A stretch of DNA of 64,000 bases, taken from assembly GCA_036426205.1 (NCBI GenBank), contig CM071574.1:17702440-17766439 (forward strand). Direction: 5' to 3'. A model generated the notes under the pieces. That model saw nothing but the letters and a program-made list of their open reading frames with translations. It was not told the origin of the DNA and made no database searches. Made by a program: the position numbers and the translations under genes. Numbering within the stretch: the stretch's first letter is position 1; every line of letters begins with the position of its first letter. Shown here piece by piece: positions 36,112-47,895 of this stretch. Origin of the DNA: Ascaphus truei. Taxonomy: Eukaryota; Chordata; Amphibia; Anura; Ascaphidae.

Positions 36112-36747
36112 GCCTAGATGCTGTTCTGCTGTCTATATGATAAGAATAGGGTAATAGATAAGGGTATTGATATTAATAAGAACTTTGAACTTGAAAATCT
36201 AGACAAGGAGTAGTGCATAATAAGGCTAAATCTGGGAAGTAACCATTAGTTATACAGAAAAAAAGGGGAAATGGGGTGATTCAATACAGAAGAGTAGAGA
36301 GGGCTTTGGTTTAGGACGGGAACACAAAGGAAATGGAAACCTTGATGTGAACAGGTAGAGGAAGCAATCTTAAATAGGTGTCAGCATTGATCATTGAGAA
36401 ATATCACAAATATGGAGTCAAGCTAGTCAAGGAAAGACTGGAGAGTCCCATATTTTGAACTGTGGAGCTACTCATGCAGGTAAAACGAAATTAGGAAAGG
36501 AAGCCTGAACATGGGCTGAGGCTAGTGCTATTTCCCCTCACAATAGGCAGGCTCCACTCTTTTATATTACTTTTTGAATGTTGGTAAACAAACATTAAAT
36601 AAAATGAAAGTATAATGCAGCTGTGTAGAGAAATTCAAAGTAACTAGGACAAACAAATTATTCTCAAACAACTTTAAAGAAAAGCTTGGCTCTTTCAATA
36701 TTCAGACGTAAAGTACAGGTGTAATCTGTACCCTCTGCCTTGAGAGC

Positions 36748-36960
36748 TAGAGATGGGCAATTTTGGGGGGGGGGGGGATTTGAGTCCACAATAAGTTGCT
36801 GAATCTGTGGATTGTATCAGATGACGGTTTATGATGAACCCACGCAGATTAAAACAGGCCAAATCCGTTTGCGGATTTTACACTGAGATACGGATTTTGG
36901 GGGGGGGGGGAAATGCGAGGAAATCCTGGAAACTGATTTTGGAGGATTCACCCATCTCTA
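36748..36960. mobile_element. hAT-type MITE (TAGAGATGGG ends)
   Basis: Ends TAGAGATGGGC and CCCATCTCTA are inverted. The duplication is TTGAGAGC (36740-36747) against TTGATAGC (36961-36968), 7 of 8. Two G-runs of about 12 occur inside. Remnants with the same right end lie at about 785-798 and 46540-46630. Confidence 0.82.
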
Positions 36961-36969
36961 TTGATAGCG

Positions 36970-38490
36970 AGCAACTGCATTGCATATAGAACATCTTGTG
37001 GAACCGCCATTTAATTCAATGTGGATTGAGTATACTTTAACATAATAGGAAATAAAAAAGACATTATTACTTTGGCAAACACAGGCTTAAAATATTTTAG
37101 AATTCAAGGCACGGATTTATCAAGCTGCATTGGGGATATCGCATCCGATCCGGCATTACCTGCCATTAAACTTGTATTGCAGTTATGCCAGAACAAGGTG
37201 AAAGATCCCATATTGTGGCTTGACGAATCTGCCCATTAGGAGCTTATCCAATAAGTCAAGTCAATGAGAGTAATACGATCGGCCACTTTTTGAAAGACCA
37301 ACTTCTGTAAAACTGAAAGTTTGAAAGCTAAGGAAAATGAATATATATATTATCACTTCTTTAGGAATAATAATATTAATTTATAGAGACAGATAATACT
37401 AAAAGAACGGACAGATAATTGTCTGTATTACAGGAACACCAATGGTTAGAGTTAGAGAGAGAGAGATTCTATTGCAGGAGCAGCAATTGTTATAAATCAG
37501 TCATTTTTACATTTTAATAATTCAATGGCACTGTGATTCTTGCTGACTTAGGTATTCATTGTGCAACTTCTAGTGGGCTGTACCAGTAGGAGACATCTTT
37601 TCGAGCCCTGGAAAATCATTACTGATTCTTTAAGCCGAGCTGTGTGACAGGAAAATGTTAAGTGGAAGGAGTCAAATTTGGTGACATACATTTTTTGAGC
37701 TATGCATGAAATAAAGTTCCTCTTGACTACAGATAACCAGTTTTTGCTGATCAGGATAAAAACAGTCTCCACTTTAGCTTTGCTTGCCAGCTGTGTGTTT
37801 TTCAGCCTAAAGGTCAATTGCTATTGATATTGATCCTAAAAAACATTATTTTGCTTTGCAAATGTGTTTCATACAGATGGTACAAGTTTATTTTAATTAT
37901 ATATAGTTTTGTTTCTGTCATGTTTTTCTTTAATACATGTAGACAGTAATATATTTTATTCTAAAAAGCCATACATACTGTACTGTATCTACCTCTCAGA
38001 CAAAAATCATTTAGAGATAGATTTGTAGAATGTAGAACATTGTAGTCACCAATAAATATTAGGACATCCAAACTAAACCTTAAATGCAGAAGCACAACAG
38101 GGGCATTCTTTTTTTTATTTTGCAACCTTTAATTATTGAATTACAGAAAGCCCTGGACTTCAAAGGAAGTGGTGGCATAACTCAAGGTCGAGAGACCCTT
38201 CTCCTAAAGTGCCATGATGTCAGGCCAGAGGGAGGGGTTAAGTAAGGGGTATTTAGGGCATGGGAGAGGGATCCTAGCTTCCTTTTTCTTCTAGGATCTG
38301 CTGGAGCAAAGTCCCACCTACTCACCCTGTACTTAGGCATGATGGATGTCGGCGTTGGAAAGAATGATCGGGATTCTGCTCTCTTTTTGTTGCAGCTCGG
38401 GGTATGTGTTGGTGGGAGTAATATTACTCTGGGAGGGAGACTCATTCAGTATGGCTCCTGGAGGGAGGTCTCAGACCCTGGAAGTATTTT
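36970..38490. other. No feature recognised
   Basis: AT-rich to 38100. From 38160 the base composition rises, as in a transposon or LTR body, but no coding domain or ends were identified. Confidence 0.4.
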
Positions 38491-38500
38491 AGTTGCATAA

Positions 38501-38613
38501 GGCGGTACCATTCCAGGCTGGGCGGCCAGAATGGTGATGACCTTCCTGATGGAATTTGGGAAAGGCGATATCATTCCAGACTAGGCTCGGTTGGTGTGGT
38601 GATGACCTTCCTG
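38501..38613 (+). repeat. Two-copy tandem duplication of about 50 bp
   Basis: 38501-38548 and 38564-38613 share GGCGRTAYCATTCCAG...GGTGATGACCTTCCTG with scattered differences. It lies in an unassigned repeat body. Confidence 0.7.
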
Positions 38614-38814
38614 GGCTCAGTACATTCAGACTAAGGTACTGAATGGCTACATGAGCACGTGCTGAGGGAATCCCGTGAGCTCTGGTAGATGTGAGCGAAG
38701 CAATCTGGTTGGGTCCCTAGTTGGGGATAAAAATGAAATATTTATCTGTTGTAATAAATAGAGCTTTCTGGGGTTGTGCATTTGTTAATTTCATTTGCAA
38801 CTGGTATCAGTCGG

Positions 38815-39625
38815 CTGGAGATAACAAGAGACAGGGGTGCCCAATGCTACACCCCATTGACAAAACATATATTGTAAAAAGTATATGTGATGTGGTGGGT
38901 GTGGGAGTTTGAGCTAGCTGGAAATGTGTGTTAATCCATTTCTGACTGCTAGCAGTTGTTTGGAGGCTGGTGGCACCCCCCCCCCCCCCACCCCCCTGAG
39001 CTCACTCCTCCTCCTTCACCTTTTTAACTTGGGAGGTCTTTTCATTTGCTGCTGGATCAGGACCTATACAATCAACAACAATATTATACCCTCTACAAGC
39101 GCTAATCTACAAAGTGCAAGTGATACACAAATTAAAGTGAACACACAATAAAAGTGAATATGATCACCACTTATAGGTGGTGGTGAAAGCTGCCAAGGGG
39201 ACTAATAAACAGATTATTCCCAACCTGTAAAAATACATGCAAATACAAAATAAAAGTTCCCGGCGCTAAAAATGTCCAAGATACCGTATTCCAAACGAAA
39301 GTCTCAGATATAGGTTTCTGATAGATGGTATATGGAATATAGACAAAGTCCCAGGATGTTGTTAAGTCCCTTAACGATGTCCACAGTGATTCTGGGGAGA
39401 CAGAAGAGAAACACACCAATTGCGCAGTAAGCATACTTGGACATTTTTAGCGCCGGGAACTTTTATTTTGTATTTGCAGGAACAGGACCTATGATGGTTC
39501 TTCCCCTCTTACAGAGGTAAAAGGAAGTGTTCACAGTGTAGTGTAGGACCTGCATTAATTTGGTTATATCTTGGCTTTGGTTTGCAGGCTTATGACGCTT
39601 TGGCCAAAGGTTTAACTACAGTGTC
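38815..39625 (+). repeat. Unnamed repeat family C, interrupted copy
   Basis: The blocks CCAATGCTACACCCCATTGA, GTGTGTTAA...GTTGTTTGGAGG, CACCTTTTTAACTTGGGAGG, AGAGGTAAAAGGAA and GACGCTTTGGCCAAAG match, in reverse, 56195-57100 and, in part, 54000-54115. The copy is split by an insertion at 39068-39482. A run of 14 C lies near 38978. I recognise no protein, so the class is unknown. Confidence 0.6.
39068..39482. mobile_element. Insertion with 10-bp duplication and perfect inverted ends
   Basis: The family C sequence is interrupted between two copies of CAGGACCTAT (39058-39067 and 39483-39492). Within the insertion, 39238-39280 and 39436-39478 are perfect 43-bp inverted repeats (TGCAAATACAAAATAAAAG...), bounding 241 bp. 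The left 170 bp of the insertion are outside the inverted repeats, so either two events occurred or the element ends in a fold-back. No coding frame. Confidence 0.65.
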
Positions 39626-39629
39626 CTGT

Positions 39630-40676
39630 ATTGAAGGAATTTGGAGTACTGATGCTTCTACGTTCGGCTGGGTACCAAGCACTGTAATGATCTTAACAAT
39701 TCCCTTCGTTGTTACGTTGGTTCATTTCATGGCAGATGTCTTCCACTTTAATGTTTGAGTGACTTGATGTTGAGGAGGGGGTGTATATATTATGTAACGG
39801 CTTCTTTTCATTGACAGCAACAAGGCCTCTCTTCCACAGAGCTCTAATACCCCCACATGCTTCATGTATTAGTCTCTTTTATTTTGATTTCATTGATGTC
39901 ATAGGTTTTGATACAGTCCTTTGTTTCACAGGTACCTGGGATTCACATTCTCTTTTCCTCTCACTGGCATAAACAAAGTCGAGAAAGCCAAAACATGCAT
40001 GAGAAGCAGGTGGATGGTATCACAATGATTAACTTTCCTCAGGCTTGCCGACCAACTTCTCGAGCCAAAGCATGCGCATACAACTCAATTTTTTGTTTCT
40101 ATGGCAATGCACAGGCAGTCTATCACCCATACTTTAGCCTTCTTCTCAGAGGAGAATTCCTGGGCAAAACACTTTCTTAACTGATTCCCAAAACACAGAA
40201 TTCTATGCTTCGCCTAGTAGGCAAACACATGTACCCAGTAGAGAAGGAAGCAAACAATTTGAGATGAATAATTACCTTGGCAAGCATACAGTATAATCAG
40301 AAGCCCCGAGCACTTGACAAATTGCAAGAGAAATTCACTTTTCCTAGTCCAAAATTTGCTTCAAATAGAATCTTTCACTCCACCTGGAGGCAGACTGATG
40401 TAATATCGTACATTTCTGTTATGTTTGAGAGAAAATGTATTTTGTGGTTTCACATGCATAATTATTTAACTATAAAAAGTAAAAATATATAAATATATAC
40501 TAAGTGTTGACAACATTTCAGATGGACTTTTTTTGTATCGCTTTTTATTTGGAATATTCTGTACTCATGCAGTAATAAATAAATGCATAAATAATGCATA
40601 TTTCTATCAGTCAAATATAATATCCTTATAATATTACACACACAAAATGTCTATATCAACACTTAATGGGAGTTTA
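39630..40676. other. No feature recognised
   Basis: AT-rich DNA without clear repeats or coding frames. Confidence 0.45.
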
Positions 40677-40926
40677 CTGTCCCGGACAGCTTTAATCGAA
40701 TGCGGCTGCCTCCGCGGTTTAAAAATAGCTGCGGACGGCGCGCGGCAATCTTTGGCCGTTTTCGGACGGTTTTCCCGCGCCTCGGGCGCTTTCAATAATA
40801 AGCGCCATTAGCGCTTATCTATTGAAGCGGCCGCCGCGCGGGAAACTCCGATTCAAATCGGAGAAAAGCCCCGCGGTTAGCCCGCATTAAACCCGGCAAG
40901 ATTTAGAATAAAGCTGGCCGGGACAG
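40677..40926. mobile_element. CpG-rich MITE with TA duplication
   Basis: Ends CTGTCCCGGACAGCTTTA and TAAAGCTGGCCGGGACAG are inverted repeats with a one-base offset, flanked by TA on both sides (40675-40676 and 40927-40928). By eye it has about 30 CpG in 250 bp, in an otherwise AT-rich area, and inner palindromes such as AAGCGCCATTAGCGCTT. A TA duplication suggests Tc1/mariner mobilisation. Confidence 0.65.
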
Positions 40927-40929
40927 TAC

Positions 40930-42738
40930 ATGTGACAGACATTGAGTGCCCCGATCACTACTATCACAGTTCAATGAATAACCCCCTTAGAGGTTGTATC
41001 TTTCTGTCCTTGCTAATTCTTGCAGGATTAAATATTTAAAGTCAATTGGATTTTTTGTGTGATAGCGCTCTGATTGCCACTGTCACAGTTTAATTAATAA
41101 TCTCCTAAATACTATCAGTATGTGAGTAATTGCACTGACATATTAGAATGTGATGTTGTAGTGACATCGTGTGGTTATATGGTGTAACTGCAGATTATAC
41201 TTTTTAAAACAGATACAGATGCATTATGGGTTATACTTTGAGGTATATGTGGTGTAGCCGGATCTTGGCTGGCTACTAATTGATTAAAGGGTAAAGTGGT
41301 AGAAGGGATTAAACTGTGTGGGATCACCAGGTTCTGCCCCTCCCATGTTTCCGTGTCGCGTCACCAGTGATGTCATCATGGAGAGTAATTGATATAAATA
41401 GCTACGCCCTCATTCTAGAAGCAGTTCTTCAGCATTGTAAGTGATGTTCTCATGTATGTCCTGCAACTAGGTTTATGTCATTACTCTACAGCTAGCTATG
41501 TCATACCAGTATAGCCCTGTTTCCCCTGAACACCAGAACTACTGGTGCTGCGTATTATACCTGTTGGCTCACAGGGCTTGAGCCTCCGCCTCGGGGAACC
41601 TGGGGTGATATATATATATATATTTCTCTAATTGCAGCGCCTCCACACTTGGGAGGGATCCAAACAATGTGGGGGCAGCCCCTCACAGGACTCAACCAAT
41701 GATAACACACATACATAATAACAACACTTTTACTAATATGGATATGCATGCACTCTTATACTGTAATAGGTAAGCGATAGGGAATGCCCCTTCCTCCTAG
41801 AGGTACAACTCACAGGGCGCAACCCACCACCGTGTCCTTCGCTGTGTCCGAGGCCCTTGGCCACTCTACCACGTAAGTGTCCCCAAGTGATAACCACACT
41901 TTAGGCGTGATCAGTGCCTTGCTGTGCAGTGTTGGTGCACTTGTAGAACGATACCTGCCCAGGGCTCCTGCACCCAAGTTCCGCTGTATACGACAGGGAA
42001 TCTGTTTGGTCCGCCGTTGTCATCCGCCACCGCGTGGGGTGAATTCCGGCACGGTTAATATCACCGTCAGCATAATCTCTGTGTTATTTGTGGCTTCTGG
42101 TCACAGAACCCACTTTGCAGGGCTGCGCAGTGTAGCAGCTGTATCCCTGACTAGCAAATAGATAATGGGGCAGAGTCCCTATCTAAGGGCCGGTCCCTAA
42201 AGCAATCACTGCTCTACTTTTGAGTCGGGACACTACCTGACCCTTAGCTGTCCCTCTTCCGACTGACGTGCTCCTCACAGTGCACAAAATGTATCTCTCT
42301 GATAACAGGGGAATCTGGCCTTCCGATTGGCTCCCTGGCATCATGTGGCTAAATGCCCCTAAGCCTGCTGGGGGCTGTAGTCCCCGCAGAACCTTCCCTA
42401 CCTGTCAGCCGTGCTCGCGCTAGCTCCTGCGTATGCGTGACTTGTAATGGCCGCCGGAGCCCACTCTGCGCATGTGCGAATTCACGCAAGATGGCAACGC
42501 CCTAGCCGACTATCACCACGAACTGTGGCGATGCTCTCGCCCCTCACAGCCCCCTCCCGCCTGCCAGCCAGTTCCCCGCTGCAGCGGAGGTAAGCGGGGG
42601 AAACGGAACACCAGCGGGGTCCAGGTTTACACCGTCTTTTCTTATTCTTGAGTTTAGTAATGTGCCCTTTTCTAATGTAAGCAACTGTAGAGATGATCAG
42701 GAAGTTCTTGTATGTGGAGGAGGTATGCAATATATTTC
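40930..42738. other. Unassigned transposon-like DNA
   Basis: Around 41330-41435 is a TATA-like stretch (TTGATATAAATAG) behind a GTGATGTCATCA site, which could be an LTR or transposon promoter. (TA)n at about 41610-41625. The block 41880-42600 is GC-rich and contains no recognisable coding domain. No LTR ends or duplication were confirmed. Confidence 0.3.
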
Positions 42739-43035
42739 TCAAAGGGTTGCCCATTCAAAAGCCTGAATATGTCGTATCGGCCCAATCGAAAGGTTCTGGT
42801 GCATTACTGAATTCAGACAGGATACTTCTGCCCCATCCTTTTCTATGGGTATCAAGATAAGTGCGTAATCTCGGGACCTTCTAGAAGAGGATTCCCCCAA
42901 TCTTAGAAATTGATCATGGGTTTGTATCATCTCATCTAAAACTATTTTTTGATGTGGGTTTTCTGGAATGTGTTCAATAAATACACATCTCTTTGATAAA
43001 AGTTCCTGGAACTCTTTTACTATTCTTACTTTCAT
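42739..43035 (-). CDS. Unrecognised 98-codon open frame, possibly a transposon relic
   Basis: The frame reads well beyond its first ATG (open upstream for 8 codons to a stop) and has balanced composition: KEFQELLSKRCVFIEHIPEN, LDEMIQTHDQFLRLGESS, ALILIPIEKDGAEVSCLN and RHIQAFEWATL. After a one-base shift it continues as NILHTSSTYKNF...AYIRKGHITKLK to about 42640. I recognise no family. The protein-like composition and the frameshift suggest a decayed transposon or pseudogene exon rather than chance, but that is inference. Confidence 0.25.
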   Translation of the reverse strand: MKVRIVKEFQELLSKRCVFIEHIPENPHQKIVLDEMIQTHDQFLRLGESSSRRSRDYALILIPIEKDGAEVSCLNSVMHQNLSIGPIRHIQAFEWATL

Positions 43036-43596
43036 ACATGCTGAGTTGATTTCCCCTCTATCAATTTAACCCCAACTGCAACAGAACTATAATCACATTA
43101 ACATCTCCAAGGTATGTCTGTCTGAGTTGTTTAGGTACAACCCCTCCCTGAATTTGTATTTTCATGTGATTTTGTTAAGAGTATTTAAGTCAGTCTATAT
43201 TGGCTGTGCTGATGTATATCGCTGTGTAACATCTTAAGTGTCACATATGAAGTGTCTAGGGTTCCCAGGTGTCCAGTATTGAACCAGACTGTTCTGTATT
43301 TGGACAATCTGTCCAGTAAAAAATGAGAGGTAATACTGGACATGTATGTATGTGTATACCGGTACTAGCGCCCTGGACATAGTGACCTGACCCGTTTGGG
43401 GGGGCGGTTTGTGGGGGGAGGAGGCACAGGATTTCCCCGAGCAGAGCAGGGCTTTTGCTAAGGGTCTGGGCATCTTCCATCATCCTGATTGGCTGCTGCT
43501 GGGTAATGCAGCCAATCAAGAGGAGGTGTCAGGAGCCTGGGGGTGGTGCCAAGGAGAGGAGGAGAAACACATGCGAGCATATAGAGGTAAAGGTGT

Positions 43597-43620
43597 TGTG
43601 TGTGTGTGTTGTGTGTGTGT

Positions 43621-43677
<57 letters not shown>

Positions 43678-43694
43678 GGTGTGTGTGTGGTGTG

Positions 43695-43727
<33 letters not shown>
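43597..43727. repeat. (GT)n microsatellite
   Basis: More than 50 GT units with minor interruptions. The cysteine/valine and threonine/histidine frames crossing it are artefacts. Confidence 0.97.
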
Positions 43728-43947
43728 TTCAGCACGTCACACCTTTCACCATTGTGTCCATTGTTGAAGCCACCTTGCAACCCTAGAGGAGTTTTTGAAA
43801 TTAACATTGGAGCTGAATTGGAGGTGAGGAATACAACGAGAACTGGACTCTGCACTTAGTCAACTCTTCAAATGTGAGGACTTTGCTTTCTAAATGCTCT
43901 GACAATTTTTACAAATTTAAAGACTAACTTTTTAAGCTACTGTTTCA

Positions 43948-44327
43948 GGCTGAGTCCCCAGTCAGCACTGTGGCACGCGTGCCCGGCGGGGGGCAGCGCA
44001 TGCACAGCGCTGCACCACGATCTGCGGTCTGAGGGGAGAGGGAAGGTTTGCGACGGGAGGGGGCGTGGCTGTGGGTTTGCGGGGGCATGGCCATGATGTC
44101 CCGTGGCTGGTTCGCCCTCATTGGCTGAACCGCCGGCAGGGGCGTGGCCTCGCCTCTGTTGCGAATGCCAAACTCAAATTCCCCTGCCTGCCTGAAAACC
44201 TGTCGCGCACCGCTGGGGAAAGGTGCGTGACAAGGTAGGGACTGGGACCGGAGTAACTGGGGGGGTGGGGCTTGATCGTACAGCGCACGCTGAGGCGTGC
44301 GCTGTAGTAGTTAGTGGGACCGCAGCC
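43948..44327. mobile_element. GC-rich Harbinger-like MITE
   Basis: Left GGCTGAGTCCC and right, inverted, GGCTGCGGTCCCAC resemble the ends of the 11496-11707 MITE. TCA on the left and TTA on the right could be a decayed 3-bp duplication. CpG-rich interior, no coding. Confidence 0.45.
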
Positions 44328-44717
44328 TTACCTTCAATGCTACACTGCTCTCTCAGGTCTGATTTGTACACCTACATGTTCAACTCCTACTCTTCTTATC
44401 CACCAATACCTGGAAACTCTCTCCTACCTTTCTCTCCCTGCATTTCATTATGTCCCTATTGCTTTTTCTGTTTGATGTTTCCTCACTCCTTTGCGAACTT
44501 TTCAGTTTTCTCCACTCACTTTCCTCCTTCTAACAATATTTCTTCATCTGTCCTTACCTCCACCTATGCTTGTGCCCATATACTACATCACTATTAAGAC
44601 ACCTCTTTCCCAATAACAGCTACACCTCTCAATAAAAAGCACCCCAAAAATTATCTTCACACCTCCTAATCGATAAGGTAATGAAATGGTTAAATAGCAG
44701 GCACTGCATAATTGTTA

Positions 44718-44877
44718 GGGTGGGTGAAGCTTGTTGTTGCCCAGAGTGGGTGTTTAGGCCATGTGGGAGGGTGGCAGTAGAATTTAACCCCTCCATTACC
44801 TTAGCGGTTAACCCCTCAAGCTACCCTCCTGCAAGGACTAAACACCACCCTGAGGTAACAACAAGCTTCACCCACCC
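44718..44877. repeat. Fold-back carrying the family A palindrome
   Basis: GGGTGGGTGAAGCTTGTTGTT at the left pairs with AACAACAAGCTTCACCCACC at the right; arms are about 70 bp with gaps. The centre (about 44793-44816) is CATTACCTTAGCGGTTAA, the motif that recurs throughout family A. Confidence 0.65.
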
Positions 44878-44964
44878 CTTGTATAGACAACAGGAATGAG
44901 TAAAAGTGCTATTAACAAAAGAGGACTAATAGCCCCCCCCCCCCCCAAGGTTCCATTTTTTTTT

Positions 44965-46510
44965 AAAGTATGTGACGTCATCTTAAAGGGAGGGATGTCA
45001 AATCCTTTAAAAAAAAATTGAAGCTGTCAAATGGTTTACTACAACCAATCAGATTGATTCATGTGATGCCTCATGGTATATCTCCCAATCCAATTGATTG
45101 GAGTAATATATGATGGCAGCCATTTTGTTTTGGTGACGTCATCTTAAAGGGAGGGAAGCACAGCCTTCCTGATTGGCTGGCTTCCCTCCCTTTTGATGAC
45201 GTCACATCCTTTAAAAAAAATTCTGTCACGTGGTACACCAGACAATCGGATTGGGGGTATACCACCTGACACTCAAATGTGGCATCACAGGCCATATATA
45301 AGGCTGTCCCGTCTCATTTGTGCTTAAGAAGCTGACGGGACAACATCTGCCCCATTGGATTGGATTACAAGGAAAGAACAGAAGACTGAAGAAAGAAGAA
45401 AATAATTTACCAAACGTTGAGGAGCATTGTGGCAAGGATGAAGAGGTTCCTACTGCAGGCAAAATCAGAGAGTGAAGACATCAAAGGTAAGAAAAACATT
45501 GATTGTATGTCATTTTAGTATTTTGGGTATTTTTATTGTTTTTTTATTTTTGTTTTTTTAGGTTGCCCATTGACTGCCAATGTGTTTATCTATGCCCCTT
45601 TAATTGTATAGATATGCACACTGACAAGCAATGTATATATATATATATTTATTTTTTTTGCAAATTCTTGTTTATATTTCATTGTTATGTTTTGGATTTG
45701 TGGTTGTTTTTATTTAATTGTTTTGGATTTGTGGTTTGTTTTATTTCATTTTTTCGATTTATGTTGATTGTTTTTTTTTTCAGGTTGCCCACTGACTGCC
45801 ATAGAGGCAAAGCATGTCCATATTATATGGGCATGGTGTACCACTGTGCCAATCAATTTATTTTATTGGCATTTCTAATTGTATTTTTAATGTAATGTGT
45901 TTTATTTAGGTCCTTTTTTTTAGCTTGCCCATTTATTGCCATAGTGGCAAAGCATGGTCATGGTTTAACACTCTGCCAATCAATGGTAGCGAGGGTGGAG
46001 GGTGGGGGTAATTTCCTCAGGGAGGATGGTTAGGCATCCCGGGTGGGTAGCAGGGGAGGGGAATTAACCCCTAAATTACTATAGCGGTTACTAACCGCTT
46101 AGGTGATTAAGGGGTTAGTGGACTTTAGTTTTTTATTATTGTATTGTTCCTGCCCACGGAGGACGAAGAGTACCGGGAGGAAGACGAGGATGGCCTTCAT
46201 ACTGGCAGGGGTAAGTAGAACTTTTATTTACTTTATGGTGGCAGGTTTTATTTTTAATGGGCAAATGCACTATTATCCATATCTCGATAATAGTAATTTT
46301 GTCCATTACTGTACTGTATGTTTTAAGGTGGGGGAGGGGTTGTTGGGGGTACAGGAGGAGGCGGCTTGTGTATTGGTATTTAGTAGGTATTTTAATGTTT
46401 ATTGGGAGTAGAAGGATTGAGTGAAGGGGGTACTTGGCCCAGGGTGGGTGGTTAGGCCTACTGAGTAGGTAGCAGGAGGGGTTAAATCTTCATTACCATA
46501 GCAGTTACCA
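44965..46510 (+). repeat. Unnamed repeat family A, copy 2
   Basis: The most complete copy. A fold-back at 45133-45205 (TGACGTCATCTTAAAGGGAGG and inverse) is followed by a TATA-like block (CAGGCCATATATAAGG, about 45291-45306), a purine-rich stretch, then a donor-like AAAGGTAAGAAAAA at 45483-45496. Two or three subrepeats follow, starting with T-runs plus GGTTGCCCA, one with CCATATTATATGGGC. At 46150-46210 it reads EDEEYREEDEDGLHTGRGK and stop, on a second donor-like GGGGTAAGTA. The 64-nt block at 46257-46320 differs from copy 3 at only 4 positions. No recognised protein domain. Confidence 0.6.
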
Positions 46511-46519
46511 GTACCTCTG

Positions 46520-47500
46520 GCACTGAGCCCAGCCAAACTCCCTGCTGGCCCTGGTAGGGAGGATGAATTTGGTCTAAAAAAATCCAGGAAATTCAAGGAA
46601 ACGGATTTGGACTGGTTTGCCCATCTCTATTTGGGACCAAAGTGAACTACAGTAATAACAGTGACATGTTTAAGGGATAACATTTTTAGTGCTAGTTTGT
46701 AAATATGTGACAGCGTACTCAAGAACAGGGAGGACAGGCAAAAAAACACGTCCCCCACCTCCCTTACCTTTACTACATCTCTAATAAGGACAGGGTGGGA
46801 CAAGGATAGAGAAAATCCTTTCTTGACAAACACTTTCCCATTCAGAAGACAAAGTAATCATGCTTAATTTCCAAATTGTTGCTCTAAGCACGGTTACATT
46901 TAAGATTGATTAATCCTTTATAAGTGTTGTATCTAGGTCAGCTAAAATATCAGGGATCAAACCTTTAGGCCTTAAGGGCACTGTGATGAAAAAGTGTTAA
47001 GCCCCAGCCTACTAACCCCTGCTGTCAGCCTCAGCCATATCTTCATATACTTTTGAATCCTGTATGTCCTGTGTACCATGTACCCCTGCATCCCTCCTGC
47101 TGTGTATTTTGTGCTCCTTGCCATGGCAGGCCCTTGAGCCTACCACCATGTTGCCTGCATGTCAGACAACCTGGCACCATTGGTTGGGGAAACTTAACCC
47201 CTTGCGTCCTGGATTCCCCTGCTTTTCCCAGTTTTATTGTTTGCGGGCCAGTCATGTGATTGGCTCAAAGTTAAAACCCTCCCAGCATCCCAGATTGGTC
47301 CAATACATTTCAATAGGAAATACATTTTTAAAAGTCCCTGGCTAGCAGTTTACTGGTATTCTTGTGTTTTGTGGAATCCTCTGCTTTGAGTATCCTAAAC
47401 CTCTGAACCATCCATGCAATTATTCTCTGCACCAAGGACTCCTTCAGATCCTCACAGACCTCTCACCCCTGCACAGAGACAGTAAGATAAGTGTTGTTCA
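46520..47500. other. No gene recognised
   Basis: 46540-46630 is a remnant of the TAGAGATGGG hAT family. From about 46980 the DNA has CCAAT-like sites (GATTGGCTC) and could be part of an LTR, but no matching ends or duplication were found. Confidence 0.35.
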
Positions 47501-47502
47501 CC

Positions 47503-47895
47503 CAGTGGTGGGTTTTCGAAATCGCCGCCCCTAGGCACTTAGATATGCCGGCCACCTCCTTTCTGCCGCCCTCCTTCTCCTTCCGATTCACAGCGTCAAA
47601 AGACGCCGCGGACGTAACCATAGTGACATCACACGACATCTCATTGCCATGAAAATGCGACGTCATGACATAATTTGACGCCGCGACATCACGTGTCCAT
47701 TGCATCGAGAAGCCATGTGACACTACTGTAGGTTAGTGACATCATTTGAAGCTGTAAATCGGGAGGATGAGGAGGGTAGCAGAAAGGAGGCGCCCAGCAT
47801 ATGTAAGTGACTTCCCATCAGCCCTGATAGGCCGAGACATTTTTTCTGCCCAAAATGTTGCTGCTGTAACAGGCCTAATGGGAAATCCATCACTA
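47503..47895. mobile_element. hAT-type non-autonomous element
   Basis: Starts CAGTGGTGGGTTTTC; the right end read inverted starts TAGTGATGGATTTCC. Flanks TGTTCACC (47495-47502) and TTTTCACC (47896-47903) agree at 7 of 8. The interior has the TGACGTCA/CACGTG-rich composition of the 13986 and 23082 MITEs. No coding. Confidence 0.75.

Noticed and set aside
41250..41600. Possible LTR with TATA-like promoter
   Set aside because: No TG...CA ends with duplication could be fixed.
43409..43859. Cys/Val-rich and Thr/His-rich open frames
   Set aside because: Produced by the (GT)n microsatellite.
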